From contig CM022671.1 in assembly GCA_012295275.1 (NCBI GenBank), forward strand, positions 35,121,683 through 35,161,682: DNA of 40,000 nt, read 5' to 3'. The position numbers and the translations under genes are program-made. The notes under the pieces are model-generated. The model did no database searches. It saw nothing but the letters and a program-made list of their open reading frames with translations, and was not told where the DNA came from. The DNA is from Chrysomallon squamiferum. Lineage: Eukaryota; Mollusca; Gastropoda; Neomphalida; Peltospiridae. Shown here piece by piece: positions 13,512 to 26,434 of the stretch (positions are counted from its first letter, which is position 1; the number at the start of each line of letters is the position of its first letter).

Positions 13512-13984
13512 ATATTACTTTTTTGAAGGTGACTACCCCAGAGTGGCTGTATACAAATTACATAAAATATGATCTAATTTTGAATAAGAGTTGAATGATG
13601 ACATATCAGCTTATATAAAAGAGTCATAAAATAAAAACATAAAACAGTAATATATCGGGTTCCGTTTCTCTCAGTTTAATATATTTTTATTAACAATGGT
13701 ATTTATGACATATATTTCAAAACATATGTCATATTATGTTATTTGAAAGAACTGTCTGTCATGACGTACTGAATTTCACAGAACTGTGAATAATAAACAC
13801 ATTTAATTCATGGGGACCTGGAGTGTCTTTGTTGTACAGTTATCAGTTTATAAATTGGAACGTAAGCATAAAATGACGATTATATTTCATCTTAATTTTC
13901 AGGTCAGATATACCATTACAGACATCTTTTCAGTGTGTGTGCTGTTTACTGTGGTCTGCCTTGTCATCCAGAATATATCAGTTA

Positions 13985-14220
13985 TAAGGTTCATGGCAGA
14001 AAACAGTGGCAAAATATACCATTCGAAACAAAGGCGATATTTACCTTTTAAAACAGTGGTGAAGCAAATGGTACGAAAAGTGGTGAAATCTGTGGTTAGA
14101 TTTACCCTATAAAATAACGATGAAGTTTTACCACATAAAACAGTGGTGAAATTTACCATTCAAAAGAGTGGTTGTGAGGTTTACCAATAAATCAGGAAAA
14201 AAGGTTTACAATATGAAGCA
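13985..14220. repeat. Degenerate tandem repeat with TTTACC...AAAACAGTGGTGAA units
   Basis: About six diverged copies of a unit of about 35-45 bp containing TTTACCxxxxAAAACAGTGGTGAA. It reads through as a poorly conserved open frame that I regard as chance. Confidence 0.7.
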
Positions 14221-14274
14221 ATGGTTATGTTTACACAGACTATTAGAGAGGTTTACGACAAAAATTAATACACG

Positions 14275-14715
14275 TATTTAGTGTATAAAACAATGGGAAA
14301 TATCTGTGTACAAGACAATATACAATATTAAACAATGTAAAAGAGAGAAATATTTACATACAGTATTAATCTGTATAAATAAGTGAAATACTACAAAATA
14401 ATATACAATATCAATAGAAAGGAAAGTAATATTATATATATATATATATAAAGAGGAGAAATATTTGTTTACAAAATAATATACAGTATTAAACAATAGA
14501 GAGGAGATAAATACTTGTACGCAATATTAATCAATATAGAGAACAGAAATAAAAGTATACGAACTGTATTTCAATATTAAACAACAATAGAGGAGAAAAT
14601 ATAGGTATACTATCTCAGTAACTTTATACAACACAGAAAAACAATCTGTATACAATATTAAAAAATTCATATACAGGATTAAACAACACAGATATAGTTA
14701 AACATACACCAAACA

Positions 14716-14800
<85 letters not shown>

Positions 14801-14860
14801 AAGTATTTGTACACAGTATTAAACGACAGAGGGGAGAAGATTTCTTCACATGGTTTTGTG
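14275..14860. repeat. Degenerate minisatellite with an embedded GA expansion
   Basis: Units contain TACAATATTAAACAATAGAGAGGAGAAATATTTG or close variants, separated by TATA-rich spacers. A pure GA run of about 78 bp (14719-14797) sits exactly where other units have AGAGAGGAGAA, and is followed by the normal continuation TATTTGTACACAGTATTAAA. Confidence 0.85.
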
Positions 14861-14869
14861 TGCGTTGTG

Positions 14870-15155
14870 TTGACCAGGCAGTTTGAGAGGAGCGCAGAAC
14901 AACAGTATCGCTTACGCAGCCATGAATAACCTGGTGGAATCCCTGCACTGCAGATCTGTTACAGCTTCAAAGCCGCGACAAGACAACAACACTTCATTAT
15001 CTGGGCACTTATCTGGCCGGTCGCAGAGCCCGGGCCTTTGTGGAGAAATAATTAATCAGATTTTTATACGCCAGAGTCTTGTGGTGTGAAACTGAAGAAG
15101 CAACTTGGGGTGTGCGTGGTCTGGCGGGCGAAATTAAGACACACGGATTTGTGAG
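14870..15155. promoter_or_regulatory. CpG-retaining unique island in intron 1
   Basis: About 13 CpGs occur in under 300 bp, in sequence otherwise nearly devoid of them. It includes GAGCCCGGGCCTTTGT and AATAATTAATCAGA, which hold SOX/TCF-like and homeodomain-like cores. No gene is recognised; a regulatory element is inference. Confidence 0.35.
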
Positions 15156-15166
15156 GGGAGGAGGGA

Positions 15167-15168
<2 letters not shown>

Positions 15169-15201
<33 letters not shown>

Positions 15202-15311
15202 TGTGTTTGTGTGTGTTTGTGTGTGTTTGTGTGTGTGTGTTTTTGTGTGTGTTTTTGTGTGTGAGTGTTGTATGTATATATGTTGTATGAGTGTGTTTAT
15301 TTAAGAATGTA

Positions 15312-15348
<37 letters not shown>

Positions 15349-15379
15349 GTTTGTTGCGTTTGTTGGATGACTGTGTATC

Positions 15380-15423
<44 letters not shown>

Positions 15424-15539
15424 TGTTTTGTTGGATGACTGTGTGTGTCTGTTATGTATATATATATATATATATGTTTGTTGCGTTTGTTGGATGACTG
15501 TGTATCTGTTGTGTATATATAGGTGTGTGTGTGTCTGTG

Positions 15540-15581
<42 letters not shown>

Positions 15582-15665
15582 TGTAGTGTTTGTTGGATGT
15601 GTGTGTATCTGTTGTGTATATACAGGTGTGTGTGTGTAGGGGTGAGAGTGTGCGTGCTGTATATG
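15169..15665. repeat. Compound TG/TA microsatellite with four minisatellite units
   Basis: TG-rich sequence is followed by four copies of TATGTTTGTTGCGTTTGTTG plus GATGACTGTGTATCTGT (near 15347, 15418, 15472 and 15577), each preceded by a TA run of different length. Confidence 0.93.
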
Positions 15666-15699
15666 TGTATGTTTCCACTGTTAGTTTTCTGTTACAGAA

Positions 15700-17505
15700 T
15701 AACTGCTAATGTTGTACTGTTACACAGCAGAACTGGCAGATCTAAGTGGGTTTGTGACAATCTGGCTTTAAACTGGCTGGTTTGCCGAGGAGAAATCCAC
15801 ATTACGTGATGAAGGAATGACACACCTAGGTGTCTAGGGGGTGGTATCAGGTGACAGACAGGTTAAATCCATATTTAAATTTTATTATGAAGAACTTGCG
15901 TCTTTATTGTGCAACCTCTCAAGCAACTACATTGACTGCTGTAACAGTCCTTATTGTAACTTGTCCTGTAACTGTAGCATACTGAATTAATAGCTAATCT
16001 TTAATGTACAGGATTGTATTTTCATCTGTCCAGAATGATGCCTTAGTATCAAATATTTCTACCGCAGTTTCAATTTTTGTCATGGTGATACCAGATACGG
16101 TAGTGAAAAGGTTAATAAACATTTGGTGATGCTACATTTTGTTATTCTTAATGTTGTTAACCTTTTGTATATTCCTGCTTTACTGTGAACATGTAAATAT
16201 GAAAGAAAAAAGAAATATCTGATACAATCAAAACATTTTTAGCCTTTGCATCATAAAAACCATACAAAATACTGTCCTAACATGTGCTACTCTTTTTTAG
16301 TTAGCAGTAAAATATCATTTATAGAGACACTCTCATAAACAGGACAGCACAACCCATGACCTTTGATAAGTGTGAGGCAATGGCTCTGTCTGTAAGCACT
16401 AACACTGAAAGGAGATGTGATGAACCAAGTGTGCATTGAACATAAACAACAGAGTTTTCTTTTTCCTAACTGATTTTAATTATTATATAAATAAAAATAA
16501 TTTTTAAGAAGAAAATTGATTCTGATGATGACTACAACAGCAATAACAAAAACAATAAATAAAATAACAAAAAAACGACTATAATATAACAACAACAATA
16601 ACAACAACAACGACATCAAAAACAGTTATAACGTAACTACAACAGCAACAGCACAACGTAACTACAACAACAGCAGCAGCCAGGCTATCATCACTCTTGC
16701 TGTAAGTGAAACAAACAGACTGGTTTGGTGGACACACTGAAGTGAGGTGATGGCTTTATAGACAAACTGTCTGAGAAAACATTGCAGTACTGTCACATGT
16801 TACTTCACTTTAACAAACAACAGTGAAATGTATGTGCTACTTTCTCTTGTATATATATGTATATGTGAGTATTGTGTGTGTGTTTGTTTGTGTATGTGTG
16901 TGTATGTGTGTATGTGTGTGAGTGCACATGCGTAACTAAGCATGTTTATATGTGTGTTTATATCTGAGTTTATTTGCAAAAACACGTGTATTATCTACAT
17001 TTCATAATTTCAGAGAACAATAAAATTAAAGTTCAGCAACCTTCCACATAAAACACTACAGCTTTTTACAATGTACAATCATTAAATTAACATCACTGAT
17101 AAACTTCACATTATCACGTATCACATACAAGAGGATTTTTAGTGTGGGAACCAGATCTTGTAAGAAAAGTAAAACAGTACAACGTAAGAGCTGCCAAAAT
17201 GTAAATAAAAATAAACATAATAAGGCAGTTTTAAATATGCTGCCATTTAATAAATACTGAAATATGCCTGCCTTGGACTCCCAATCCATGATCATATACT
17301 GTTTGTTTATATAAGAGTGTGTGTGTTAGTATGTTAGGGAATTTGAGAGTTGATGCTTAAACCCAGCCTCAAGTAAAAAACAACCATCAGAATATGACTG
17401 AAGAAGCTGTAAAAGTCAAGACCAACTTCTTATAGCTTTGAGAGATAAAAAAAATACATTTAAAAACAAAATAAAAAATAAATAATAAAAAAATATATAT
17501 AAAAT
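15700..17505. other. AT-rich, CpG-free intron sequence
   Basis: No gene was found. I count zero CpG from 16141 to 16560. Small repeats are AAC/ACAAC (16555-16685) and a TG tract (about 16870-16925). Confidence 0.55.
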
Positions 17506-17509
17506 AAAA

Positions 17510-17586
17510 TTAACCCTTTTACACTTGGGCCAGTGTTCGTGGGTTAACCCTGACAGCAGTGGTGTGACCAGCACTCAAAGGGTTAA
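17510..17586. mobile_element. Compact TTAA-flanked MITE (piggyBac-like ends)
   Basis: The element is bounded by TTAA (17510-17513 and 17583-17586), with CCCTTT at the left and AAAGGG at the right as terminal inverted repeats. An internal GGGTTAACCC palindrome lies at 17541-17550. TTAA duplication with CCCTTT-type ends is typical of piggyBac-derived MITEs. The core is only 69 bp and the inverted repeats diverge beyond the first bases. Confidence 0.5.
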
Positions 17587-17619
17587 CTGCACACACACTT
17601 CACCTGAACGGGTCTCAAT

Positions 17620-17965
17620 AAAACGCACAAGAGCGAACAAACGACGAGGAGCAGAAAAATTAAAACTGAGTGAAACGTTGCGCCGAGTAAAACAAAGTAC
17701 AACGACATCAAAGAGCGACGCTGCGACCACAGCTATGTCTTTGTGTTGCTATCTCTGTCATGTTATCTCCGCTCTGTTCTCTCGATAACCTGCGCTGATA
17801 GACCGGCGGTGATAAACACATTTCTAGACGCTGCACGACGTGGTTCACACTGGAACTTATCAGCGAGTGCAGCAGCAGCAGCATCGCACGAGAGCTCAAA
17901 CTGCTGGACCAGCTTCCCCTGTCAGGGCTGCATGAGATGTGTGGGTCGTTGTGTTTTGTCAGAAT
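17620..17965. promoter_or_regulatory. Intronic CpG-rich island with a GATA-motif cluster
   Basis: I count about 24 CpGs between 17581 and 17980, against zero in the 420 bp beginning at 16141. Six GATA/TATC cores lie at 17750, 17764, 17784, 17797, 17811 and 17858, all within 112 bp. ATCAAAG (17707-17713) and a RUNX-type ACCACA are also present. Several 60-90-codon frames on both strands overlap it but none is recognisable. An enhancer or alternative promoter is the best reading. Confidence 0.5.
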
Positions 17966-17969
17966 AAGC

Positions 17970-19360
17970 TGCAGTACATGGGGAGGGGGAGACCCATTTT
18001 ATTTTGTCAGTTTAAGCTGCATGGGACCATTTCATAATCATATCATATGAAACCTGAATTAATAGAAAAAGTCATCAATGAAGCTATGGTGTTTTCCATC
18101 CTCTGTTTCACCCACATCCTTCATACAGATCTTACCAGCAGATAATTATCAGAGTTTTATTCTGAACAGCTTGATCAAAACAAAAATAATTCAAAAACAA
18201 TTAGAAATGCTGACTGCATCCATTATTATTTTATTTTAGTAAATATGAGACATTTAGCACTTAACATACATCTTCCGTTTCACCGATTTAAAAGTCAATT
18301 TTTCAAAGACACAATAACATCTCTTTAAATATTCAGTGTGCAACAGGTGATAGTATAAACAGGTAAACACAAAAGATCCCTTGTTGTTAACTGATACAGT
18401 AACTGATCAGGTATTTACAGATTTTTTTATTTTGTTTTAATGTCAGAATTGATTATAACAGAAAAAACAGAAACTAAAAATTAAAAATCTCTCAGGGATT
18501 ACTGTAAGACAAGAACTAGATGCTAATGAAAGTCAAAGGCGTGGCTGAAAATTCATTCACTTTTAGAAACCATTAACTAAAATCAGATACACCACGAATG
18601 TTGCGGGTTTTTTTTTTCAACCAGGCAATTACAGATTGGATCAGGTGTTTACATTAAAAACAGGTACAAATACAGGTGTTATCAGGTATTATGTTTCACT
18701 ACATACTGAAACAAAATGAATTAAAATAAAAAAAAAGTGACACTTCTAAAAACTGTTTTTGTAACACTGATTATTATTTTTTTTACACCTGAAAGATTTA
18801 GTTATATTTTCTTAACCACCTTGTTTAATTACTTCGCTGTTGAAGGTAAAAGAAAGACAGGTTTCTCGTCATATGCAGCTTCTCATTAAGGTGTGGTGTT
18901 CAGCTCTGGACACTGAAACCAAATCGGATGTTTAAGGTATTAATTCACGGGCACTGATTTCTGAAGTCTTCTAGCAGGCATCTGTTACAGGTAAACATTT
19001 AAATCAAGGGGCTGTGAGGGAAGACAAAGCTTGTGTTACCGGCAGAGTCAATAAGAGTTAATCCAGACACTTGTTAACAGAGAAAAACAACCGGTTCACC
19101 TTAGTTCAGCATTCCATTTGTATAACCTGGAACTGCAGCTACTGGCTTTCATCTGCAGCATCGGGATTCGGAGGAACCCAGGACTGACTGACTGACTGTT
19201 AAACTGTGCGGTTAGAAACTGTTTTAGTCTGCTGACTCTCTGACTCACTGGTTTTCACTTTAAATGTTTTTTCTGTGTGTTTAACTTGTTTAACCTTCTT
19301 CTGTCCTTGACTACATCTCTGTTTCTGACTCCCCTGTCTCTCTAACACACAATTCCTCCT
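17970..19360. other. Unique intron sequence, no gene
   Basis: AT-rich with low CpG content. A slightly more GC-rich block with a few CpGs is at 19015-19170 and ends in a short GACT repeat. Confidence 0.5.
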
Positions 19361-19417
19361 TCTCTCTCTCTCTCTGCCCCCTTCTCTTTTTTGCTCTGTC
19401 TCTCTCTCATGATCTCC

Positions 19418-19515
<98 letters not shown>
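19361..19515. repeat. (CT)n then (CA)n microsatellite
   Basis: An interrupted CT tract, a pure CT run of about 70 bp, then CA repeats. Arg/Glu-rich frames on the minus strand are artefacts. Confidence 0.96.
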
Positions 19516-20105
19516 TCGCTCACTCTCCAGGGACAGTACACGTAACTGACTTCAAAGACAAGTCAGACTTTATTGATTTGTTGATTCATCAGATGAATCA
19601 AACTCAACCGTTTCCAAAATGAATGAAAACGTGAGTCACAAACGAAAATAAACAGAGCCCTTTTTGAAAATAGAAAAGAAGTCAGCCAAGAAGTATAAAG
19701 TGAAATCTATCATCTCTGTATGGAAAACACTCTGCTGAAGGTGTGAATAAATGATGAGAGAATGAAAAAACCAAAGATTAACTGAATAAATAAATAAATA
19801 TGTGTTTAGTGATGCTCAGCACATTTTAATATTACCTGGGGTTTTTTTCACTTTGTTTCATTGTTGTTTTATAAATAAAGTAACTGTATCTGAATTTGAA
19901 AACCTGTTGTCTATTTTCCATGGTTTGTTTCTACTGAATGAAAGCCAGGAATACATTATGAACAGCAAACATATACATGACAACACATACCACAGACTTT
20001 TGTAATTATTTACAAGTTGTGAGGCAATGGTATGTATGCCAATTGAAAAAAATAACCTCAAAAGATAAAATGTGTCTTATGTGAGTGCCTTAATTTAACA
20101 AGCTA

Positions 20106-20108
20106 AAA

Positions 20109-20155
<47 letters not shown>

Positions 20156-20405
20156 AATATAATAAAATAATAAACAAATAAATAAAATAAAATAAATTGA
20201 AATAAAATAAAATAAAATAAAATAAAATAAAAAATAAAAAAAAATAAATAAATAAATAAAATAAAATAAAATAAAATAAAATAAATAAATAAATAAAAAA
20301 AAAATAAATAAAATAAAATAAAAAAAAAAAAAAAAAAAAAAATAAAATAAAATAAAATAAAATAAAATAAAATAAAACAAAACAAAATGATATGAAATGA
20401 AATAA
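20106..20405. repeat. (AAAT)n/(AAAAT)n array with poly(A)
   Basis: About 300 bp of A/T tetramers and pentamers. It produces Phe/Tyr/Leu-rich false frames on the minus strand. Confidence 0.97.
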
Positions 20406-20868
20406 ACAACAACGAAGAAGAAGAAAATGAAGAGGTAACAATGACAACAACGCTGAAACGAGATATCATCGCAACGCCATTAAAACGTGGTTTCTTGTAC
20501 AGAACGAAATTCAGGGTCAGTGAATTCGCAGAGACAAAACAAATTTTTCATAAAGGAAAAACAGAAATTAAACAAAGAAGAAAGGAAAACATGGCTGCAC
20601 AGACCATAAATTATGGCTTAATGTTTATGTACTTCGGAACAGGTTTTTAGTGTGTCAAAGCAGTTACATACATCGTTCGTAACAGAAGTGTGCTGCAGCT
20701 TGGAGTAAAACAGTTCAGGAATGACGGAATGCAGGATCAATCCTTATCAGAGTATTGTGTGCCCCATGAGTTATGATAATTATGCCAGAGATTAAAGTCG
20801 CAGGAGGTGGGCATTTCTGAGGTTGTTCTTTTTTTATGATACTGTCATTGAAAAAAAAGAGATTTGTC

Positions 20869-20937
20869 AATAATAACAACAACAATAACAGTAATAACTG
20901 TAATAAGAAAGATAAGACCAGTAAGAATAGGAATAAC

Positions 20938-21005
<68 letters not shown>

Positions 21006-21032
21006 CAATAACAATAACAACAATAATAAAAA
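20869..21032. repeat. (AAC)n/(AAT)n trinucleotide array
   Basis: A core of pure AAT (about 20938-21000) is flanked by AAC-interspersed copies. Confidence 0.97.
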
Positions 21033-21540
21033 GTTCTATTCAGCTGTTTGGTGAAAATACCTATATGTATATATAAGTAATATTAGAAAAGAATGATATT
21101 CGTAAGGACAAACATTTTTGAACACCCCCTCATCTTTTAGCTTGAATCTGCTCCTTACAGATGCGGTGCATAATCGTACACAGCTGTATACGTACATACA
21201 TACATACACAGTTTATTACACATGTAGCTATGTAATAATGTAAACAGAACAGAGAATAAAAAAACATACAAGTTATTTATGACTGCAGCAACAAGATGCA
21301 TTACAACTTCAAACAAAATAATTAAACACTCCGATATGAAAGTGAGAAGAAAACAGAGCCGTTTTAAAAATAATAGGGAGGATAAAATGAGATGATAAAT
21401 GATGATGTAAATAAAGAAGAGAACAATACTCCAGTATTCTCATACTTGTCAGAGAAGGATGAAAATATATAAATTTAAAAAAAAAAAGAGACAATCTTAG
21501 CCCTCTAGTTCTGTGAGATTATCACAAATCTTAAAATTCA

Positions 21541-21543
21541 AAA

Positions 21544-21575
<32 letters not shown>

Positions 21576-21605
21576 GAAGAAGAAAAAGAAGAAGAAGAAG
21601 AAGGA
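21541..21605. repeat. Poly(A) then (GAA)n
   Basis: About 26 A residues followed by AAGAAGAAG repeats, which together form a purine-only run. Confidence 0.93.
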
Positions 21606-22400
21606 ACAAAGGCTTATAAGTCGCCAAAACAAAACTTTACAATTTGTGGATGAAGAAGAGAAAGAAAGAAAATATTAAAAATGACAAAGTGACTAAAGCA
21701 AAGAAAATCAAATGGGATGGTGGACAAAATGGAAAGTCATAAAATATTAAAATAACTATAAAAAAAAAAAAAAATATCAGGTATGAAGGGAGAAAGAAAG
21801 AAAGAAAGAATTAAAAGAAAAAAAAAAGAAAGAAAAAAAATGACGATAATGAAAAAGACGTACAAAAGAAAATGTTTTGGGGACAGAACAAAACAACTTT
21901 TACAAGACACCACGAAAGCCAGCTGAGCAGAACAAGAGGAAATTGCTGAGAAAGATAAAACTATACAAACATTGGGAGAAGAAAATTAAACATTCACAGC
22001 ATTCAGCTGAGTGAATCTGCTGGGCACCTAGTAAATGAGAGCATTAAATGAAGCAGCAATGCATTTACAACCACTGGCCCATGCGACTCACAGTCAAAAA
22101 GGTAAAAAAAAAAAAAAAAAAAAACATTAGGAGAAAAAAAGACTTGATGATAGGGCTATTGGCATCATTATCTCACTGTTTGAATGCTGTATTAGAAACT
22201 GCTTTATGGGGAAGCCATTATCCTGAAGTAAAAATATAAAATATAAATGTTCAGGTGTTTTCAGCGATGGGCTGATAAAGATCTGAGCAAAATGAAACCA
22301 ATAATTTTGTAAATAGTTCAAAGAGATTTTCAGTGAATACACTTTGTGTGCGATAAGTGTCTCTTCTTGTATGTAACACATCACTGAAACCTTTTAGACA
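21606..22400. other. A-rich intron sequence with a unique segment
   Basis: Purine-rich low-complexity sequence to about 21880, then unique sequence (21990-22340) without a convincing exon. Confidence 0.45.
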
Positions 22401-22404
22401 CACA

Positions 22405-22672
22405 AGCACACATCTCTATATGTGTGAGTGTGTGTGTGTATGTGTGTGTGTGTGTATATAGATATATAGACACACAAACACACACATTTAGAATTGTGTA
22501 TGTATGTATGTGTAAGTATATATATATATAAACATACATGTGTGTGTGTTTGTGTATATGTCTGTTTCTAAATCTACATATACATACATACATACATATA
22601 TATAAATACATGCATGCATACATACATACATATAAACATACATACACATACACAGACACACATACACACAAA
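22405..22672. repeat. Compound TG/TATG and CATA/CA microsatellite
   Basis: TG-rich then CATA-rich sequence, the same inverted arrangement as at 3078-3420. Confidence 0.9.
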
Positions 22673-23450
22673 GACACGCAAATTATAATTTTTCAACCAT
22701 CTGGTGCTTTCAAAAATAACACGCACACCTTAATGTTATAGTAGGTAAATTTTATATTCACAATGAAATGCAATATTAAACCAAAATATTATAATGACCT
22801 CTGGTGTTGAAGGATATAAAGGATACACTGTATGTTGACATATGATACAAGAAAATGACACAGATTTAGGACATTTCAACTGTTCACATACAACTAATAT
22901 TCCATTCTACAAAAACAGGACCTGCTAATTTCACAAGCACACACGCACATGCACAGAAACAATCATAATCTAACAGAAAACAAGGTTTATATTCGCCACA
23001 CATAAACACAGAAGAACAGAACCAAAATTTCGATAGAGACATTTTGATGAGACACATAAAGTACATAAAAAGAGATACATTCTATTCTGATGGAGGCAGA
23101 CAAGGTATGTAAAATGAGATATTTTAATTGGCCAGTACCTGCAGTACATGCTTGCTGGCACAAAAGAGACAGAGAGAGACGCAAAGCAGAAAGCCACTAA
23201 ACAAGTAAGTCTCTGTCTTTCGCATTCACTTGCAGATCTAGTGTATATGTTTTTTTTTTAGTTCTTTGATACAGCTATAGCCCTGAGGCCCTTCTCGCTG
23301 GCTAGCCAAATAAATTCCATGTCGCCTGATAACATCAGTAATCAAAGGGATTACCTGCTGGATGTATACAATTTAATACTTTGTAATAATGCACACCTGC
23401 CTGTGTTGAGCAATGCTGGTAACTTGAGGCCAAATGTGTGTGAACTAGGT
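22673..23450. other. Unique intron sequence, no gene
   Basis: Complex sequence with few CpGs. No frame resembling a known protein was found. Confidence 0.45.
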
Positions 23451-23454
23451 ATGA

Positions 23455-23590
<136 letters not shown>

Positions 23591-23849
23591 AAAATAAGAG
23601 AACTGAAGAGAAGAGAGAAGGTAGAATGATTTTTTGATGGAGAGAGACAGAATGAAGGAGTGGCTGAGAGAGAAAGAGAAAATGAAATAAAAAAAATAAA
23701 AAGAAAGAATTTGTTTTTAGTTGATAAACCAGTCATGGAATGCTGGATGGGACAGGAAATGACCCAGTAAGTGAACTGAGGGGAACAGATCCTACAACCT
23801 GGTGATCTGAATAACCATCACCACCAATATCTCACATATCCACACACAC

Positions 23850-23898
23850 AAAAATAAAATAAAATAAATAAATAAAATAAAATAAAAAATAAAATAAA

Positions 23899-23936
<38 letters not shown>

Positions 23937-24022
23937 GTAAAAGAAAAATCACATTTAGTTTTTCTTTAAGCATAATGTATTAAAACACACACACACACAC
24001 ACAACACACACACACACACACA
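23850..24022. repeat. AAAAT, AAT and CA microsatellites
   Basis: AAAAT/AAAT (23850-23900), AAT (23900-23937) and CA (23985-24022). Confidence 0.95.
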
Positions 24023-24024
24023 GA

Positions 24025-26030
24025 TTTACAACTACACTATTGCAGAGAGAATGTGTATGTGTATGTGTATTTGCATCTCTCGTTCTCTCCCTGTATATAT
24101 ATATATATATATTTGTTTGGACAAGTGTGAATGTAACTGCACTTGAGGAAATGTATGCGAGTGCCAGAAATGTGTGTGTGAAGGTGTAATCGTTAAGTGT
24201 GTTATCTGAGCAGGTGTCTTCCAGCACTGGACTGTCTGATGTAATTCCAAGCTATCTGCCAAACATTTCATCAAGTAGCAACACCTGTATCTACGTGCGA
24301 ATATTTCCTGTAGATACCCCCGTTACATAACTGTGATGATAAACACCTCTTCACAGCTTTTACAATCTAGCTAAGTATTTCAAATTCTTCATTAATCTTG
24401 CTTCATAATTCCAAAAAAAAAGAAAAAAAAGAAAAAAAAGAAAAAAAGAGCCTAAGACTAAGAGTGAGAGAGCGAGAGAGAACGAAAGAGAGATAAAGAC
24501 AGTGTGAAAGAGAAAACTCATTTACTGATATCTCACATACACTGACTACAAAACATAACAGCATTCATTTCACTGGGTCTGTAACAGAGTGATTAACACA
24601 ACAATTTAAATATGGTGTATGTGATCTTGTTTCAGTGAAATATTACATAACACATTTGTTTGTGGTGTGTAGTATATGTATGATAAAGGACAAACAAATC
24701 ACTGTCTAGACATCCCCTGTACAAAACACAAAAGGTTATTTTCACAGTGTACCGAAAATAATTTTCATGAAGCTTTGATAGATACAGTTTGATATTACAA
24801 ACGACTAATATTGTTTGGATTTCAAGTATATTTGTGTTATTTGATAAATTCTCTGTAACGGTTACAGAAAAGGGACTACTGTAGTTTCCACGCAACTAAT
24901 GATCTCATAGTTTAATAGTTTAGGGCGTTCTCTGTTTTCTCCTTCACTACGTCACTCACAAGTTTTATTTTTTATTTTTTTCTATCTTAAGACTTCTTCA
25001 GAGTTTCTGAATTTCAAGATTTTTCATCTTTACTCAGGGCCTGATTATCTTAGACTAACTAGTTTTGCCTAAATGTCTAACTTCAAAAAATTTGTATAAT
25101 TTAAAAAAAAAGACAAAAAAAACAAAAAAAAAAACACATTAATTATTATTTCATTCTTCCTGAAGACATTTGTTTAATTAAAAAAAAAAAAAAAAAAAAT
25201 TGAAATTGAAAAATTGAAAAAAGAAAATAAATAAATAATAATTATTTAATTCTTTCTAAAGACATTTATTTCACAGAATAAATGAAAACAATCAAGTAGA
25301 TAAATAACATTTCAGAGTAATTTATATGATTTATTTAATTTGATCAGAATAGCTGACATAATGATGGTATAACCCTCCCTCTATCACCATATTTCCATAC
25401 CCTGTACTAACTAATCAGATATAACTGATACTTTTTCATGTGTATTCCTACATATTGGAATGTACAGTTTATGCTAAATCAGTTATGGAGTGTTGGTCGT
25501 AATGGAAAATAATAAAAATTGTATTCCTACAAGGACTGATCCAGTGAACTATTATATCTCATGTCAATTCTCCAACTATAGTTTTGACAATACTATAGTG
25601 TATACTCATGCACATTTATTTGTAGACTCTGAAAATATGTATTAACTATGTATATATATGTGTAAATCCTTATATAAATTATATCAAATATATTTATACT
25701 TTAAAATTTATGTCTGTATATAATAAGTAATATATTTATTGATATATTTATATTGTGGTAAAAATGTATGAAAGCAAAACTGTATATGAGGTCTGGTGGT
25801 ATGATAACACTATGAATTGATAATAACATTATTATCTGAATATATTTGATAGTTACATAGTATATAAAATTATTTTATTGTAACAATCTGTACATAATGT
25901 TCATTACATAACATTTTAAGTAAACATACAGAGATATAAACACAATTTATTTTAAAACCTGAATTTTCAAATAATAATAATAAACTGTGTATCTGATGTG
26001 GTTGGAACGAGAAAATGTTATTTACTGAAT
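24025..26030. other. AT-rich, CpG-free intron sequence
   Basis: No gene was seen. I count zero CpG from 25561 to 25980. Short TA and A runs occur. Confidence 0.55.
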
Positions 26031-26434
26031 AATGATGTTTTTTTATGATGTTTTATTTACTTCAGTGTGATCCGCAAAAATTCATACTTTTTCACTAATT
26101 TGTTTACTACTTAACAAGTTGTATTCATACTGCGATTTTATTAATGCTGCGAAGGGAATTAGTAAATTAAACGCACAGTTTCACGTTATTTCACTTTGTA
26201 ACGTGTTTGTATTTACGTTTTCGAGTGGGGAATTCCTACGCGTGGCCAGCACTTTTTAATACTGTCAGTGTGTGTTTACCATCGCTCTGTGTACGCTATT
26301 ACTTGCAAAAACTTTCTGTGTTGTTGTTTTTTTCTTCCTAATAACGTTCCAAAATAACTTGGCGGTACTACAAAAAAAACAACAAAAAAAACGTAATGTC
26401 CGGTGTTAAATACGATGTTAAATTCCTACATTAC

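Noticed and set aside
20095-20469. Long Phe/Tyr/Leu-rich minus-strand frames
   Set aside because: Translations of AAAT/AAAAT repeats in all three frames.
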